Positions 6,922-15,609 of a stretch of DNA of 32,404 bases are shown here, in pieces. Where the stretch lies: NCBI GenBank assembly GCA_017164015.1, contig CP071065.1, positions 8,555,001 to 8,587,404 of the forward strand. The letters are read 5' to 3'. A model generated the notes under the pieces. That model was given only the letters and a program-made list of their open reading frames with translations. It had not been told where the DNA came from and made no database searches. The DNA is from Nostoc sp. UHCC 0702. Its GTDB lineage: Bacteria; Cyanobacteriota; Cyanobacteriia; Cyanobacteriales; Nostocaceae. The position numbers and the translations under genes are program-made. How positions within the stretch are numbered: position 1 is the stretch's first letter; each line of letters starts with the position of its first letter.

Positions 6922-9222
6922 TCATCCCTGCGCTTCATAGTTGAGTACCTTCTGTAAAGCCAGCAATAATTCATTAACAGTATAAGGTTTTGGTAAAAAG
7001 GTAGTGACACCGATATCATCCACTGCCCCTAACTTTTCTCTAGACATAAGTCCGCTGGTAGCAACAATTTTTACCTCTGGGTTAATTTTTTTCAAAGTCC
7101 GGATAACAGTTAAACCATCCAATAAAGGCAGCATTAAATCTATTAATACAGCACTGATTTCCTGTGCATGTTTTGCGTATAGCCCGATCGCTTCAATGCC
7201 ATCGCCAGCAATCAAAATTTGGTATTGGTGAGTTTCCAGCGATGTTTTAGTAATATCTTGAATAGAGGGTTCATCTTCCACAACTAAAATTAATTCACCA
7301 TGTCCTGTGTGTGGTGATAAATCTTGTGTATTCGGTGTTTCCATTCCCCCCACCGCTGGCAAATATACCTTAAAGCAGGTGCCACGTCCTACCTCGCTCA
7401 CTACATCCACAAAACCCCGGTGGCTTTTAATAATCCCAATGACGGTAGAAAGTCCCAATCCTGTACCTTGTCCTACTGGTTTTGTGGTAAAAAATGGCTC
7501 AAAAATTCTATCGAAAATTTCTCCTGAAATTCCAACTCCTGTATCTGAAACACTCATCACTACATATGGCCCGACGCTGGCTTCCAAGTTCATCCGTGCA
7601 TAATTTTCATCAATAAATAGATTTTGGGCAGCAATAATTAACTTACCCCCATGAGGCATGGCATCGCGGGCATTAACACATAGATTCATCAGCACTTGAT
7701 GGAGTTGGGTACTATCTCCAGAAACCATCCATAATTCGTGTGGAATGTCAACAGCAACTTCAATGAATTTTGGAAAGGTTTCTTTGAGAATTTTGGCAAC
7801 TTCTACAATTAAGTGTTTGATTTGCAAAGTGATGTGCTTACCTTCTACACCTCGTGCAAACGACAGCACCTGCTTGACTAAATCGGCTCCTCGTTTAGCA
7901 TTAATTTCCAAAATTTCTAATAGATGAAGAGTCCGTTCATCAGCATCGGGAAATTTCAGTGGTAGGAGTTGCGCTCCTGCCAGAATTGGCGTCAAAATAT
8001 TATTGAGGTCGTGGGCGATGCCGCTAGCTAATGTACCTATACTTTCCAGGCGTTGGGCACGAAATAATTGTGCTTCTAAGTGTTTCTTCTCGGTAATGTC
8101 TGTATCAACAGTCAGAATTGACTTAGGCTTACCCCATGCGTTGCATACCAAACTCCAACGGCTAGAAACTAAAACTTCCCTGCCAGTTTTAGTAGTTTTA
8201 GTTAACTCCCCCTGCCACTTACCTTTGGTGATTACATTCAACAAACCCGCTTCAATTTCTGGAGAGGATTCATTATATAACAACTCGCTGGCATTTTTGC
8301 CCCAAGCCTCGTGAGCCTTCCAACCGTAAAGATTTTCTGCGCCTTTATTCCAATATAGAATTTGATTTTCTAAATCGCGGACGTAAATAGCATCAGTGGT
8401 GATATCTAATAATGCTGCTTGTTCACTGATTTTTTCTTGAGCCAGCTGGCGATCGCGTAATGCTGCTTGGCGTTCGCTAATGTCAATACTAGCGCAGGTA
8501 ATACCAACAATTTCTGCTAACTCATTCCGTAATGGCTCAACAGTCAAATCATAATATCGAGTTCCTTGAGGAGTAGTGATAGATACTTCCTCTCTAGTAC
8601 CAATACCACTAGTCAGTACACTATGTTTAATGGCGCTCAGGCGCTGGGCATCTTTGGCTGGCATCAGATCAAAGTCATGTTTGCCTAACATTTCTTCAGC
8701 TGTCCAACCAGAAATCGAATTATAAACCCAGGTGTAACGTAACTCTTTATCCTGGTTGAAAACAAAAATCGGAGAGTTTTTGAAAGCAACTCGAAATCGC
8801 TCTTCACTTCGTCGTAGTGCATTTTCTACCCGTTGACGCTCAATGGCATAACGCATAGAACGCACCAGCAAATCCCCAGTTACTTGTCCTTTGACTAAAT
8901 AATCTTGCGCTCCTTCCTGCATTGCCCGCAACGCCAAAGTTTCATCATCTATACCCGTCAGCACAATAATAGGAGTTGCTTTTGCTTGATGAGTCGCTCT
9001 AACAAAGGTTTCCATTCCCTGGCTATCAGGCAATGAAAGGTCTAACAGCATCACATCAAAGCTATCGTTAACTAGGCATTCCAGGGCCTCGCTCAGCTGC
9101 TCAACTGGCTGTAACTCTACCCTAGCTGTAGTTACCTCCTTTAAAAACTCTTGCAATAACAAGACATCACCAGGGTTGTCTTCAACTAATAAAACTTTAA
9201 TAACTTCACCTGCCATTGCCAT
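6922..9222 (-). CDS. Hybrid histidine kinase, REC-PAS-PAS-HisKA-HATPase-REC
   Basis: A 766-residue soluble phosphorelay kinase. Domains, with residues counted from the ATG at 9222, run as follows. N-terminal receiver about 5-125, acceptor D61 in LLDLSLP. PAS about 140-255. PAS about 265-380. HisKA with phospho-accepting H404 in SGIAHDLNNILTP. HATPase_c about 505-625 with NLCVNARDAM, DTGVGI and GQGTGLGLS. C-terminal receiver about 640-760 with D695 in LIDLMLP. The longer open frame begins at 9255, but ATG 9222 overlaps the stop of the upstream response regulator as TGATG, a sign of translational coupling, so I choose it. No membrane segments are seen. It probably works in one circuit with the upstream regulator and the cyanobacteriochrome kinase. 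Confidence 0.92.
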   Translation of the reverse strand: MAMAGEVIKVLLVEDNPGDVLLLQEFLKEVTTARVELQPVEQLSEALECLVNDSFDVMLLDLSLPDSQGMETFVRATHQAKATPIIVLTGIDDETLALRAMQEGAQDYLVKGQVTGDLLVRSMRYAIERQRVENALRRSEERFRVAFKNSPIFVFNQDKELRYTWVYNSISGWTAEEMLGKHDFDLMPAKDAQRLSAIKHSVLTSGIGTREEVSITTPQGTRYYDLTVEPLRNELAEIVGITCASIDISERQAALRDRQLAQEKISEQAALLDITTDAIYVRDLENQILYWNKGAENLYGWKAHEAWGKNASELLYNESSPEIEAGLLNVITKGKWQGELTKTTKTGREVLVSSRWSLVCNAWGKPKSILTVDTDITEKKHLEAQLFRAQRLESIGTLASGIAHDLNNILTPILAGAQLLPLKFPDADERTLHLLEILEINAKRGADLVKQVLSFARGVEGKHITLQIKHLIVEVAKILKETFPKFIEVAVDIPHELWMVSGDSTQLHQVLMNLCVNARDAMPHGGKLIIAAQNLFIDENYARMNLEASVGPYVVMSVSDTGVGISGEIFDRIFEPFFTTKPVGQGTGLGLSTVIGIIKSHRGFVDVVSEVGRGTCFKVYLPAVGGMETPNTQDLSPHTGHGELILVVEDEPSIQDITKTSLETHQYQILIAGDGIEAIGLYAKHAQEISAVLIDLMLPLLDGLTVIRTLKKINPEVKIVATSGLMSREKLGAVDDIGVTTFLPKPYTVNELLLALQKVLNYEAQG

Positions 9223-9647
9223 CACTCCGGTGGCAGTTTTACAATCGCAAACCAAAAATGTTCTATGGATTGTACAATTTTAACGAACTGATCGAAGTCA
9301 ACTGGCTTAGTTATATAACAGTTAGCAGCCAGATTATATGCCCTAAGAACATCTTCTTCTGCTTGGGAAGTTGTCAGCACAACTACCGGAATTCGCTTGA
9401 GATTGTCATCAGTTTTGATTTCTGCCAGTACTTCCCGCCCGTCCTTTCTGGGTAGGTTTAAATCCAGCAGTACAATATCCGGGTGGGGAACTTGAGCATA
9501 TTTTTCCTGTTTCCGCAAAAATGCCATTGCCTCTACACCATCTTCGACCACATTCAGGTTAATTGAGATTTTGCTATCTTCCAAGGCGATACGTGTTAAT
9601 TGGGCATCACCTGGATTGTCTTCTACTAACAAAACCTCAATAGGCAT
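9222..9647 (-). CDS. Rcp1-like single-domain response regulator
   Basis: A receiver-only protein of about 141 residues (148 if a GTG at 9668 is used; neither start has a clear ribosome-binding site). It has the acidic pocket VEDNPGD, phospho-acceptor aspartate in IVLLDLNLPRKDG, the TTS switch threonine and the conserved lysine in YITKPVDFDQF. The family includes Rcp1, the partner of cyanobacterial phytochrome Cph1, and has no output domain, so it should pass phosphate or act by protein contact. It sits between a cyanobacteriochrome kinase and a hybrid kinase and overlaps the latter by one base. The upstream edge is a heptamer array, which separates it from the sensor kinase gene. Confidence 0.93.
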   Translation of the reverse strand: MPIEVLLVEDNPGDAQLTRIALEDSKISINLNVVEDGVEAMAFLRKQEKYAQVPHPDIVLLDLNLPRKDGREVLAEIKTDDNLKRIPVVVLTTSQAEEDVLRAYNLAANCYITKPVDFDQFVKIVQSIEHFWFAIVKLPPE

Positions 9648-9672
9648 AATTTTTGCTGTCTGATTCACAATT

Positions 9673-9820
9673 GGGGACTGGGTACTGGGGACTGGGGGCT
9701 GGGGACTGGGGACTGGGGACTGGGGACTGGGGACTGGGGACTGGGGACTGGGGACTGGGGACTGGGGACTGGGGACTGGGGACTGGGGACTGGGGACTGG
9801 GGACTGGGGACTGGGTACTA
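9673..9820. repeat. GGGGACT heptamer array
   Basis: About 21 near-perfect tandem heptamers of GGGGACT, with a few GGGTACT and GGGGGCT variants at the edges. It resembles the short tandemly repeated repetitive (STRR) sequences known from heterocystous cyanobacteria. Degenerate heptamers of another type (CCCTAAT, CCCCAAT) continue at 9847-9893 and supply the last codons and stop of the neighbouring kinase gene. Confidence 0.95.
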
Positions 9821-9881
9821 GGATGAAAAATTTACATTTTTATTTCCTAATCCCCAATACCCAATACCTAATCCCCAATCC

Positions 9882-11846
9882 CTAATCCCCAATGCTGCGT
9901 GTATTGCTCTGGACTGCTTTATCTGGAATTGTGAAGTAAAAAGTCGAGCCTTGACCCGGTTCCGACTCAACCCAGATACGACCACCGTGACGTTCTATAA
10001 TCTTCTTACAAATTGCCAAACCAATTCCAGTACCTGAGTACTTACTTCTACCGTGCAAGCGTTGAAAAATTACAAAAATTCGTTCAGCATACTGACTTTC
10101 TAAACCAATTCCATTATCGCGCACTGAGAATAGCCATTCTGAGTTTTGAGTGGGGGGTGGGGAGTGTGGGGGTGAGGGAATTAAATTGTCTTTCACTACT
10201 TTCCCCTGCTCCCCATCTCCCCATCTCCCCATCTCCCCATCTCCCCATCTCCCCTGCTCCCCTGCTCCCCTGCTCCCCATCTCCCCATCTCCCCATCTCC
10301 CCATCTCCCCATCTCCCCTATCTTTCTTCACTGCGGTAATATGAATTTGCGGTGGCACTTCTTTTCGGAATTTGATCGCATTGCCGATGAGATTTTGAAA
10401 TACTTGTGCTAGTTGTGTAGGATCTGCCATGACTATAGGTAAAGGGTCATGAGTGATTTTTCCACCACATTCATCAATGGCAACTTTGAGATTAGCGATC
10501 GCTCGCTCAAAAACTACTGTACAATCAACTTGCTCAAAAGGCTGTCCACGGGTGCTGACACGCGAATAGTTCAATAAATCGTTGATTAGGGTCTGCATCC
10601 GCCGTGCCCCATCTACAGCGTAGGCGATGAACTCTTCGGCGTTGCTGTCTAAGTGATTCTTGTATTTTCGCTCTAGCAGCTGCAAATAACTAGTCACCAT
10701 CCGCAACGGTTCTTGCAAATCATGGGAAGCTACATAAGCAAACTGTTCTAATTCGGCATTGGAACGAGTCAGTTCTTGACGTTGGCGGGTTTCTTGCTCT
10801 AGCAATTGCGCCTGGGAGAGGGCAATACCAATTTGGTTGGCTAGCTGTTGCAATAACTCCAGTTCAAAGCTAGCCCACTGTCGAGGTGAAGCACATTGAT
10901 GAGCAATTAGCAACCCCCAAATGTCATCCCTAATCAAAATCGGCACTACGAGGTTAGCTTTGACACCAAACTGCCGGAGAAATTCTCGATGGCAAGCTTG
11001 GATATCAGCATGTTCAATGTCTACAATTGCACTTACCCGGCCTCGGCGATATTGCTCGACATAATTTTGCTTAAAACAGGGGTCGAGAATCTCTTGCCCC
11101 AAAACGACAGGCCAACCAGGTAGTACTGCTTCTTCTACCACTGTTCCTGAACCATCAGCCCAAAGTTGAAAAATCAAAACTCGGTCAGCTTGTAGTACTT
11201 TTTGTACCTCAGTAACCGTAGTATGCAAAATTTCCGGCAATTGTAATGATTCACGAATTTTGAGAGTGATTTCAGAAAATAATTGCGATCGCAGATTTTG
11301 TCGTTTCAATTCCGCTTCTGCTTGTGTAAGTTCCTCAGCAAAACGGGATACTTTAGCTAAATTACGCCTCAGCTCTAGTTGGCTGATAACTTGGCGACTT
11401 AAAGCCACAAGTGCTTCCATCTGTTTTTGGTTTAATTCCCGTGGAACTTGGTCAAGTACGCACAGAGTCCCTAACATATCTCCTTCAGGAGTCATCAAGG
11501 GTACACCTGCATAAAAACGTACATAAGGATAGGAAGTTACTACTGGATTTTTCGCAAACTTTTCGTCTGCTAAGGTATCTGGAACCACCACAACGCCTTG
11601 TTTCTCTTTGCAAAGATAAGATAAGCCAACATTACGAGGCATTTCTGGTACATCTATACCGAGTTTTGCCTTAAACCACTGACGGTTTTCATCAATGAAA
11701 TTTACCAAGGCTATGGAAGTGCCACAAATTAAGGCAGCTAACTTGGCAATATTGTCATAAGCTTCCTCTGGTTCAGTGTCTAAAATCTGATACTGGCGCA
11801 GAGCTTCAAGTCTCGCCGCTTCTTGATTATTAAATTCAGCTTTCAT
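9882..11846 (-). CDS. DXCF-type cyanobacteriochrome histidine kinase (GAF-GAF-HisKA-HATPase)
   Basis: A 654-residue soluble sensor kinase (ATG at 11846; the open frame reaches a TTG one codon earlier). GAF1, about 10-165, is of the general type without bilin marks. GAF2, about 185-348, carries the cyanobacteriochrome pattern: DPCF at 255-258 (the DXCF motif with the second cysteine), then ADIQACH with the canonical bilin-binding C285-H286, and FGVKANLVVPI. HisKA has H375 in VASHDLQEPLR. HATPase_c has an N box (FQNLIGNAIKF), then a foreign stretch of about 60 residues (508-568) made of GEMGRWGD-like repeats and a proline-rich tail, then VRDNGIGL and GTGIGLAICKK. DXCF proteins usually sense blue/green light with a phycoviolobilin or phycocyanobilin chromophore. 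The Rcp1-like regulator downstream is the likely partner. Confidence 0.88.
   Translation of the reverse strand: MKAEFNNQEAARLEALRQYQILDTEPEEAYDNIAKLAALICGTSIALVNFIDENRQWFKAKLGIDVPEMPRNVGLSYLCKEKQGVVVVPDTLADEKFAKNPVVTSYPYVRFYAGVPLMTPEGDMLGTLCVLDQVPRELNQKQMEALVALSRQVISQLELRRNLAKVSRFAEELTQAEAELKRQNLRSQLFSEITLKIRESLQLPEILHTTVTEVQKVLQADRVLIFQLWADGSGTVVEEAVLPGWPVVLGQEILDPCFKQNYVEQYRRGRVSAIVDIEHADIQACHREFLRQFGVKANLVVPILIRDDIWGLLIAHQCASPRQWASFELELLQQLANQIGIALSQAQLLEQETRQRQELTRSNAELEQFAYVASHDLQEPLRMVTSYLQLLERKYKNHLDSNAEEFIAYAVDGARRMQTLINDLLNYSRVSTRGQPFEQVDCTVVFERAIANLKVAIDECGGKITHDPLPIVMADPTQLAQVFQNLIGNAIKFRKEVPPQIHITAVKKDRGDGEMGRWGDGEMGSRGAGEQGRWGDGEMGRWGDGEQGKVVKDNLIPSPPHSPPPTQNSEWLFSVRDNGIGLESQYAERIFVIFQRLHGRSKYSGTGIGLAICKKIIERHGGRIWVESEPGQGSTFYFTIPDKAVQSNTRSIGD
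10200..10320. repeat. In-frame octamer array (CCCCATCT / CCCCTGCT) inside the kinase gene
   Basis: Tandem 8-bp units, mainly CCCCATCT with blocks of CCCCTGCT on the + strand. Three units make 24 bp, so the array is read as an eight-residue period (GEMGRWGD and GEQGSRGA types). It lies between the N box and the G1 box of the ATPase domain and keeps the frame open. Confidence 0.93.
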
Positions 11847-12063
11847 CAATTTTTATTAAAAAGTTGTAAAATTAGCCATAGTAAGCATTCAGAATGCTCA
11901 ATTGCTGGCTTAATCTTTATTTAGATTACTTAATAATCCTTTGGTTTTTGACTTTTCAAGGAAGTTTTTTTAGATTTTGGCTACTAGGCCATACGCAAAA
12001 TGGGGAAAGCCTTTGTTCCACACTTTTACCTGTGAAACAATTTTAGTGTAAACAAAATAATTT

Positions 12064-12085
12064 GCCCCAGTGAGGGTGCTGGGGC
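12064..12085 (-). terminator. Possible terminator hairpin of hisG
   Basis: GCCCCAG and CTGGGGC form a perfect 7-bp GC-rich stem with an 8-base loop, 34 bp past the hisG stop. On the minus strand it is followed by the AT-rich run AAATTATTTTG, a weak tail for a factor-independent terminator. Confidence 0.5.
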
Positions 12086-12118
12086 TGTTGATTGCTGACT
12101 GATAACTTTAGAATTCCC

Positions 12119-12763
12119 CTAAATTTTTGCCAAAACTGCTTGGCGTAGCTTTTCAATCAAATCGCTGAGATTACTTGTATTGAGACGATAACTTAAGGGA
12201 TGGGCAATTAATCGCGCTGTACTTTCATACAAAATAGTAATCTCAATTAAGCCATTTTCGCGTAAAGTCCGCCCCGTAGACACTAAATCAACTATTGCTT
12301 CTGACATCCCCGTAATTGGGCCGAGTTCTACAGAACCATATAACGGTACTATTTCCACAGGTAGATCTAAACTATGGAAATATTCACGAGCGCAGTTGAC
12401 ATACTTAGAAGCAACTCGACCATGAGGCGGTAAATCTAAAGGCGATTTATAAGGACTCGATGCTTTTACAGCCACAGACATGCGACAATACCCAAACTGC
12501 AAATCAACCAGATGTGCAACTTGCGGCTGTTTCTCTTGCAGCACATCGTAGCCGATAATACCTAGTTGTGCTTGACCGTATTCTACGTATACAGGCACAT
12601 CTTGCCCCCTTACTAGTAGTCCGGTTGCTTGTCCACTAGCATCAGTAATTTGAAGTTGGCGGTTTCCAGAATCTAAAAAAGCACTAAAGTCTAATCCTAC
12701 AGATTGTAGCAAACGGATGCTATTTTTAAGTAGTTCCCCTTTTGGCAACGCAACAGTCAGCAT
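12119..12763 (-). CDS. hisG: ATP phosphoribosyltransferase, short form
   Basis: A 214-residue catalytic subunit that joins ATP and PRPP in the first step of histidine biosynthesis in the cytoplasm. It begins MLTVALPKGELLKNSIRLL, with YVEYGQAQLGIIGYDVL, VASKYVNCAREYF and the PRPP-loop segment EIVPLYGSVELGPITGMSEAIVDLVSTGRTLRENGL. It stops at the length of the short HisG form, lacking the regulatory C-terminal domain, so it should need HisZ, which is not in this window. The open frame extends upstream to 12838, but the 25 extra residues are not family-like, so I choose ATG 12763. It is divergent from a response regulator gene with 73 bp between the starts. Confidence 0.95.
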   Translation of the reverse strand: MLTVALPKGELLKNSIRLLQSVGLDFSAFLDSGNRQLQITDASGQATGLLVRGQDVPVYVEYGQAQLGIIGYDVLQEKQPQVAHLVDLQFGYCRMSVAVKASSPYKSPLDLPPHGRVASKYVNCAREYFHSLDLPVEIVPLYGSVELGPITGMSEAIVDLVSTGRTLRENGLIEITILYESTARLIAHPLSYRLNTSNLSDLIEKLRQAVLAKI

Positions 12764-12836
12764 TCTTTTTTCTTGGTGTCCTTGGCAGCTTGCCGATTCA
12801 TTATTGAGGATATCTCTATTGCTTACCATAAGCAGC

Positions 12837-13529
12837 ATGAGAATTTTACTAGTTGATGATGAAATTGAACTAACTGACCCTTTGAGTCGTTTGTTAACTC
12901 GTGAAGGTTACACTGTAGACGCCGCCTATGATGGGACGGGTGGTAGTGAACTTGCACAAACAGGCAGTTATGACCTATTGATTTTAGATTGGATGCTGCC
13001 AGGAAAAACAGGATTAGAAATTTGTCAACAATTGCGACGCCAAGGCAAAACTACGCCAGTTCTGTTTCTTACCGCCAAAGATACTTTAGATGACCGCGTA
13101 CAAGGTTTAGATGCTGGTGCAGATGACTATTTGGTTAAACCGTTTGAATTGCGGGAATTGCTAGCACGAGTCCGCGCGTTATTGCGTCGTTCCGGTTCTC
13201 AAAGTTATGAAATTACTACTGGACGGCTAACGGTAGGTGACTTAGAACTCGATTGCGAAAATCAAATAGCCTATCGTCAAGGAAGGATTATTGAACTATC
13301 CCAAAAGGAAAGCCAGCTACTACAATACTTTATGGAACATGCCGGACAGCTTTTAACTCACGGCCAGATTTTGCAAAGTCTTTGGCAAGATAGCGAACAA
13401 CCAAGTAGTAATGTGATTGCGGCGTTGATTCGCCTTCTGCGTCGTAAGATAGAGGTAGGTAAAGAAACTACATTGATTCATACTGTTTATGGCAAAGGCT
13501 ACCGCTTTGGCCCTGCTTCAGTAGACTAA
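12837..13529 (+). CDS. OmpR/PhoB-type response regulator (RppA-like)
   Basis: A 230-residue two-component regulator. The receiver domain (1-120) has the acidic pair in LLVDDE, phospho-acceptor D51 in LILDWMLPGKTG, the switch threonine in FLTAKD and the lysine in DDYLVKPFELRELLARVRALLRR. The winged-helix DNA-binding domain (about 130-228) has LSQKESQLLQYFMEHAGQLLTHGQILQSLW and the recognition part NVIAALIRLLRRKI, ending in the HTVYGKGYRF strand. The open frame runs upstream to 12717, but the protein starts naturally at ATG 12837 (MRILLVDDE). No cognate kinase follows; it is an orphan here, and the downstream interval has no gene. It shares a short promoter interval with hisG. Confidence 0.94.
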   Translation: MRILLVDDEIELTDPLSRLLTREGYTVDAAYDGTGGSELAQTGSYDLLILDWMLPGKTGLEICQQLRRQGKTTPVLFLTAKDTLDDRVQGLDAGADDYLVKPFELRELLARVRALLRRSGSQSYEITTGRLTVGDLELDCENQIAYRQGRIIELSQKESQLLQYFMEHAGQLLTHGQILQSLWQDSEQPSSNVIAALIRLLRRKIEVGKETTLIHTVYGKGYRFGPASVD

Positions 13530-13975
13530 TTCGTAATTCAACGTTGCAGAATAGAAATATGAATTAGAGCGATCGCAGTGAAAACAGCCCTTTAAAACCG
13601 AAGAAATGCTAAAATACTCAATTCGGTTAGTAATACATTATATTAAGTATGGCTCTGTGGTGCTACGACCGTGTAGCCCTTGGGCAAAGAGCGTCAATTT
13701 CGTGAGATGCTGTAATAAGCTAATGCGCCTACAAGTTGCACTTTGCACGATTGAGTTGGCAGTCAACGGTCAACAGTCAACAGTCAAAGTAAATTTGGAC
13801 TCTGGACTTTTGACTCTGGACAGCCTTCACAAATAATTGTGCAATTTAAATGCATAACAGCTTATCTACCACTGCCGCGACCATCTTTTTTAATATCCAT
13901 AAAAAGTTACCTATCCCTTTGATGAAATATCTATAATTTCCAGCAGGTTAATTAATGAGTTAGATGTAAAATAAT
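13530..13975. other. Intergenic stretch without a credible gene
   Basis: This 446-bp interval has one HIP1 site near 13570 and a short (CAGTCAA)-like heptamer run at about 13760-13785, followed by partly repeated GGACT(C/T)-type segments to 13820. An open frame at 13606-13836 runs through the repeat and resembles no family I know. No tRNA or clear terminator is seen. Confidence 0.6.
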
Positions 13976-14209
13976 CTAATTTTCATCTAAGACTTGGAGG
14001 GAAAAGCAAGGAATTTTATTTATTTGAATTACACCTGTTTCTGTGTCAGTATCAATTTCAAGTTCAGCATCAGGAGTAGCTTCAAATAAAAACTCTTCTC
14101 CTGGAAACACTACCTGCTCCAAGCGCAAATTAGCAACTATGTTTGGGATGTGAGCAATTTGGATTTGACTAGTTGTGTTTTTGTAAAAACAAAGAATTTG
14201 CTTATCCAT
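13976..14209 (-). CDS. DUF1830 family small protein
   Basis: A 77-residue protein matching the small cyanobacterial DUF1830 family. It has the N-terminal ILCFYKNTTSQIQIAHIPNI, the central LEQVVFPGEEFLFEATPDAELEI and a late IPCFSLQV, all close to the family pattern. It has no signal peptide or membrane segment and is predicted to be mostly beta-strand. The function of the family is unknown. An unusual acidic TDTETG loop replaces the more variable middle of other members as I remember them. It stands alone on the minus strand, far from neighbours on both sides, so it should have its own promoter in 14210-14500. Confidence 0.8.
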   Translation of the reverse strand: MDKQILCFYKNTTSQIQIAHIPNIVANLRLEQVVFPGEEFLFEATPDAELEIDTDTETGVIQINKIPCFSLQVLDEN

Positions 14210-14670
14210 CTGCTAAATCTAACGAGTCTAGAATTTGAGGTTTACTGGCTGAAGCAGTAAAGTCGAAAATGGAACTTACCAAAGCCACATGTTATTTAAG
14301 ATTAAGATGACAATTTTTGAATGATTCATTTAAGAAACGAATGAGCGCTAAACTTGCAGACTCTAGTTTTGCTCTCTTTCTAGCTGCCCTGATAGCTTGA
14401 TATAAGCTGGGATAAATATGGTAGTTGCTAATCCCTATTTGCCATCTGCCATCCAACACTTAAACATGTAACCTTCAGGCATTGGTATTAATTAAATCAA
14501 CCAACCATGATATGAATCTTTGCACTTCATCCACAATTATCCTCCTGATTCAGTGATTGCAGTATTTCGCTTTACCTGCTCACGTCTGAGCCACAATTAT
14601 ATAACCCATACATGCAATCACTGTGCAGAATGTGTGCAGAACTTGTGTAGATAAAAAACTTTACTCACAA
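14210..14670. other. Intergenic stretch, nothing recognised
   Basis: This interval separates the DUF1830 gene from repeats at the 3' end of the next regulator gene. It has no open frame of interest, no tRNA-like fold and no strong hairpin that I can see. The part next to 14209 must hold the promoter of the DUF1830 gene. Confidence 0.5.
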
Positions 14671-14764
14671 GGGAATTGGGAATTGGTAATTGGTAATTGG
14701 TAATTGGTAATTGGTAATTGGTAATTATTTCTCCCCCATCACCCCATCTCCCCATCACCCCATC
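14671..14764. repeat. TTGGTAA heptamer and CCCCATC runs
   Basis: Six to seven tandem copies of the heptamer TTGGTAA (14671-14727) are followed by CCCCATC/CACCCCATCT-type units (14731-14764). These end exactly at the stop codon of the minus-strand regulator gene at 14765. They are of the same general class as the other heptamer and octamer arrays in the window. Confidence 0.9.
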
Positions 14765-15457
14765 CTATTGAAGGCGATAGCCGAGTCCATGAACTGTTTC
14801 AATAAAATTTTCCGGCGCACCTAAATTTCTCAACTTTTGCCGAAGACATCTAATGTGAGATCTAACGGTTTCTTCTACTGGAGAGTCGTCCACTGACCAA
14901 ACCTGCTCAATAATGCTAGAACGGCTCAACACTCTTCTACCATTAGCAACCAGCAATTCTAAAATCGCATATTCTTTTGGGGTTAATGATAAAGGAGAAC
15001 CATCGTAATTAACCTCATAAGTACTTGAATTCAGGTGCAGTTTTCCCCAAGAAAGATTGACTGTGGTTGCAGAACTACCACGTCTGAGTAAAGCACGTAT
15101 ACGAGCCATTAACTCTTCTAAATCAAATGGCTTTGCCACATAATCATCTGCTCCTGCATCTAAACCAGCAATTTTGTCAGCTACGGTATCACGGGCTGTT
15201 AACATTAACACTGGCGCGCCGGAATTCTGATGTGCTGGATTATTTGCGCCACTAGTACGTAAGCGTTGACAAAACTTGATACCATCTAGTTTTGGTAGTG
15301 TCACATCTAGCACTACTAAGTCATATTTCATTGACTCCGCCGAATTCCAAGCTGCTTCTCCATCTTTGGCGACATCTACTACATACTGGCGTCTGCTTAA
15401 AGCTTCTGTTAATACCTCCGCCAGTTGAATATCATCTTCAACTACAAGAATTCGCAT
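14765..15457 (-). CDS. OmpR/PhoB-type response regulator
   Basis: A 230-residue two-component regulator. The receiver has the acidic pocket VVEDD, phospho-acceptor D51 in VVLDVTLPKLDG, the switch threonine in LMLTARD and the lysine in DDYVAKPFDLEELMARIRALLRR. A short extra loop (SGANNPAHQNSGAP, about 69-82) precedes strand 4 and is longer than in most relatives. The winged helix has LTPKEYAILELLVANGRRVLSRSSIIEQVW, the recognition part VEETVRSHIRCLRQKLRNLG and the FIETVHGLGYRL wing. It is divergent from the CHASE3 histidine kinase gene across 152 bp, and this arrangement suggests a cognate pair. Confidence 0.94.
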   Translation of the reverse strand: MRILVVEDDIQLAEVLTEALSRRQYVVDVAKDGEAAWNSAESMKYDLVVLDVTLPKLDGIKFCQRLRTSGANNPAHQNSGAPVLMLTARDTVADKIAGLDAGADDYVAKPFDLEELMARIRALLRRGSSATTVNLSWGKLHLNSSTYEVNYDGSPLSLTPKEYAILELLVANGRRVLSRSSIIEQVWSVDDSPVEETVRSHIRCLRQKLRNLGAPENFIETVHGLGYRLQ

Positions 15458-15609
15458 AATTTATCCGATAATTAACTCTTGTTTAGCAAGACGTGAACAG
15501 GTAGACATGAGCTTAACTTTATCATGTAAACTGTTCTACTGTGCTGACCATTGTTTGACTGTTTTATAAAATAAGCAAGCATCAAGCAAGCTTTTATTTA
15601 ATCAATGTT

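Noticed and set aside
9673..9820. Possible CRISPR array
   Set aside because: The units are contiguous 7-mers without spacers; this is a tandem heptamer array.
10013..10344. Open frames on both strands over the octamer array
   Set aside because: They consist of repeat translation (SPHLPISP and GEMGRWGD types) opposite or out of frame with the kinase gene, whose domains continue on both sides.
13606..13836. Open frame of 76 codons between the RppA-like regulator and the DUF1830 gene
   Set aside because: It runs through a CAGTCAA-type repeat, has no ribosome-binding site and resembles no family; probably chance.
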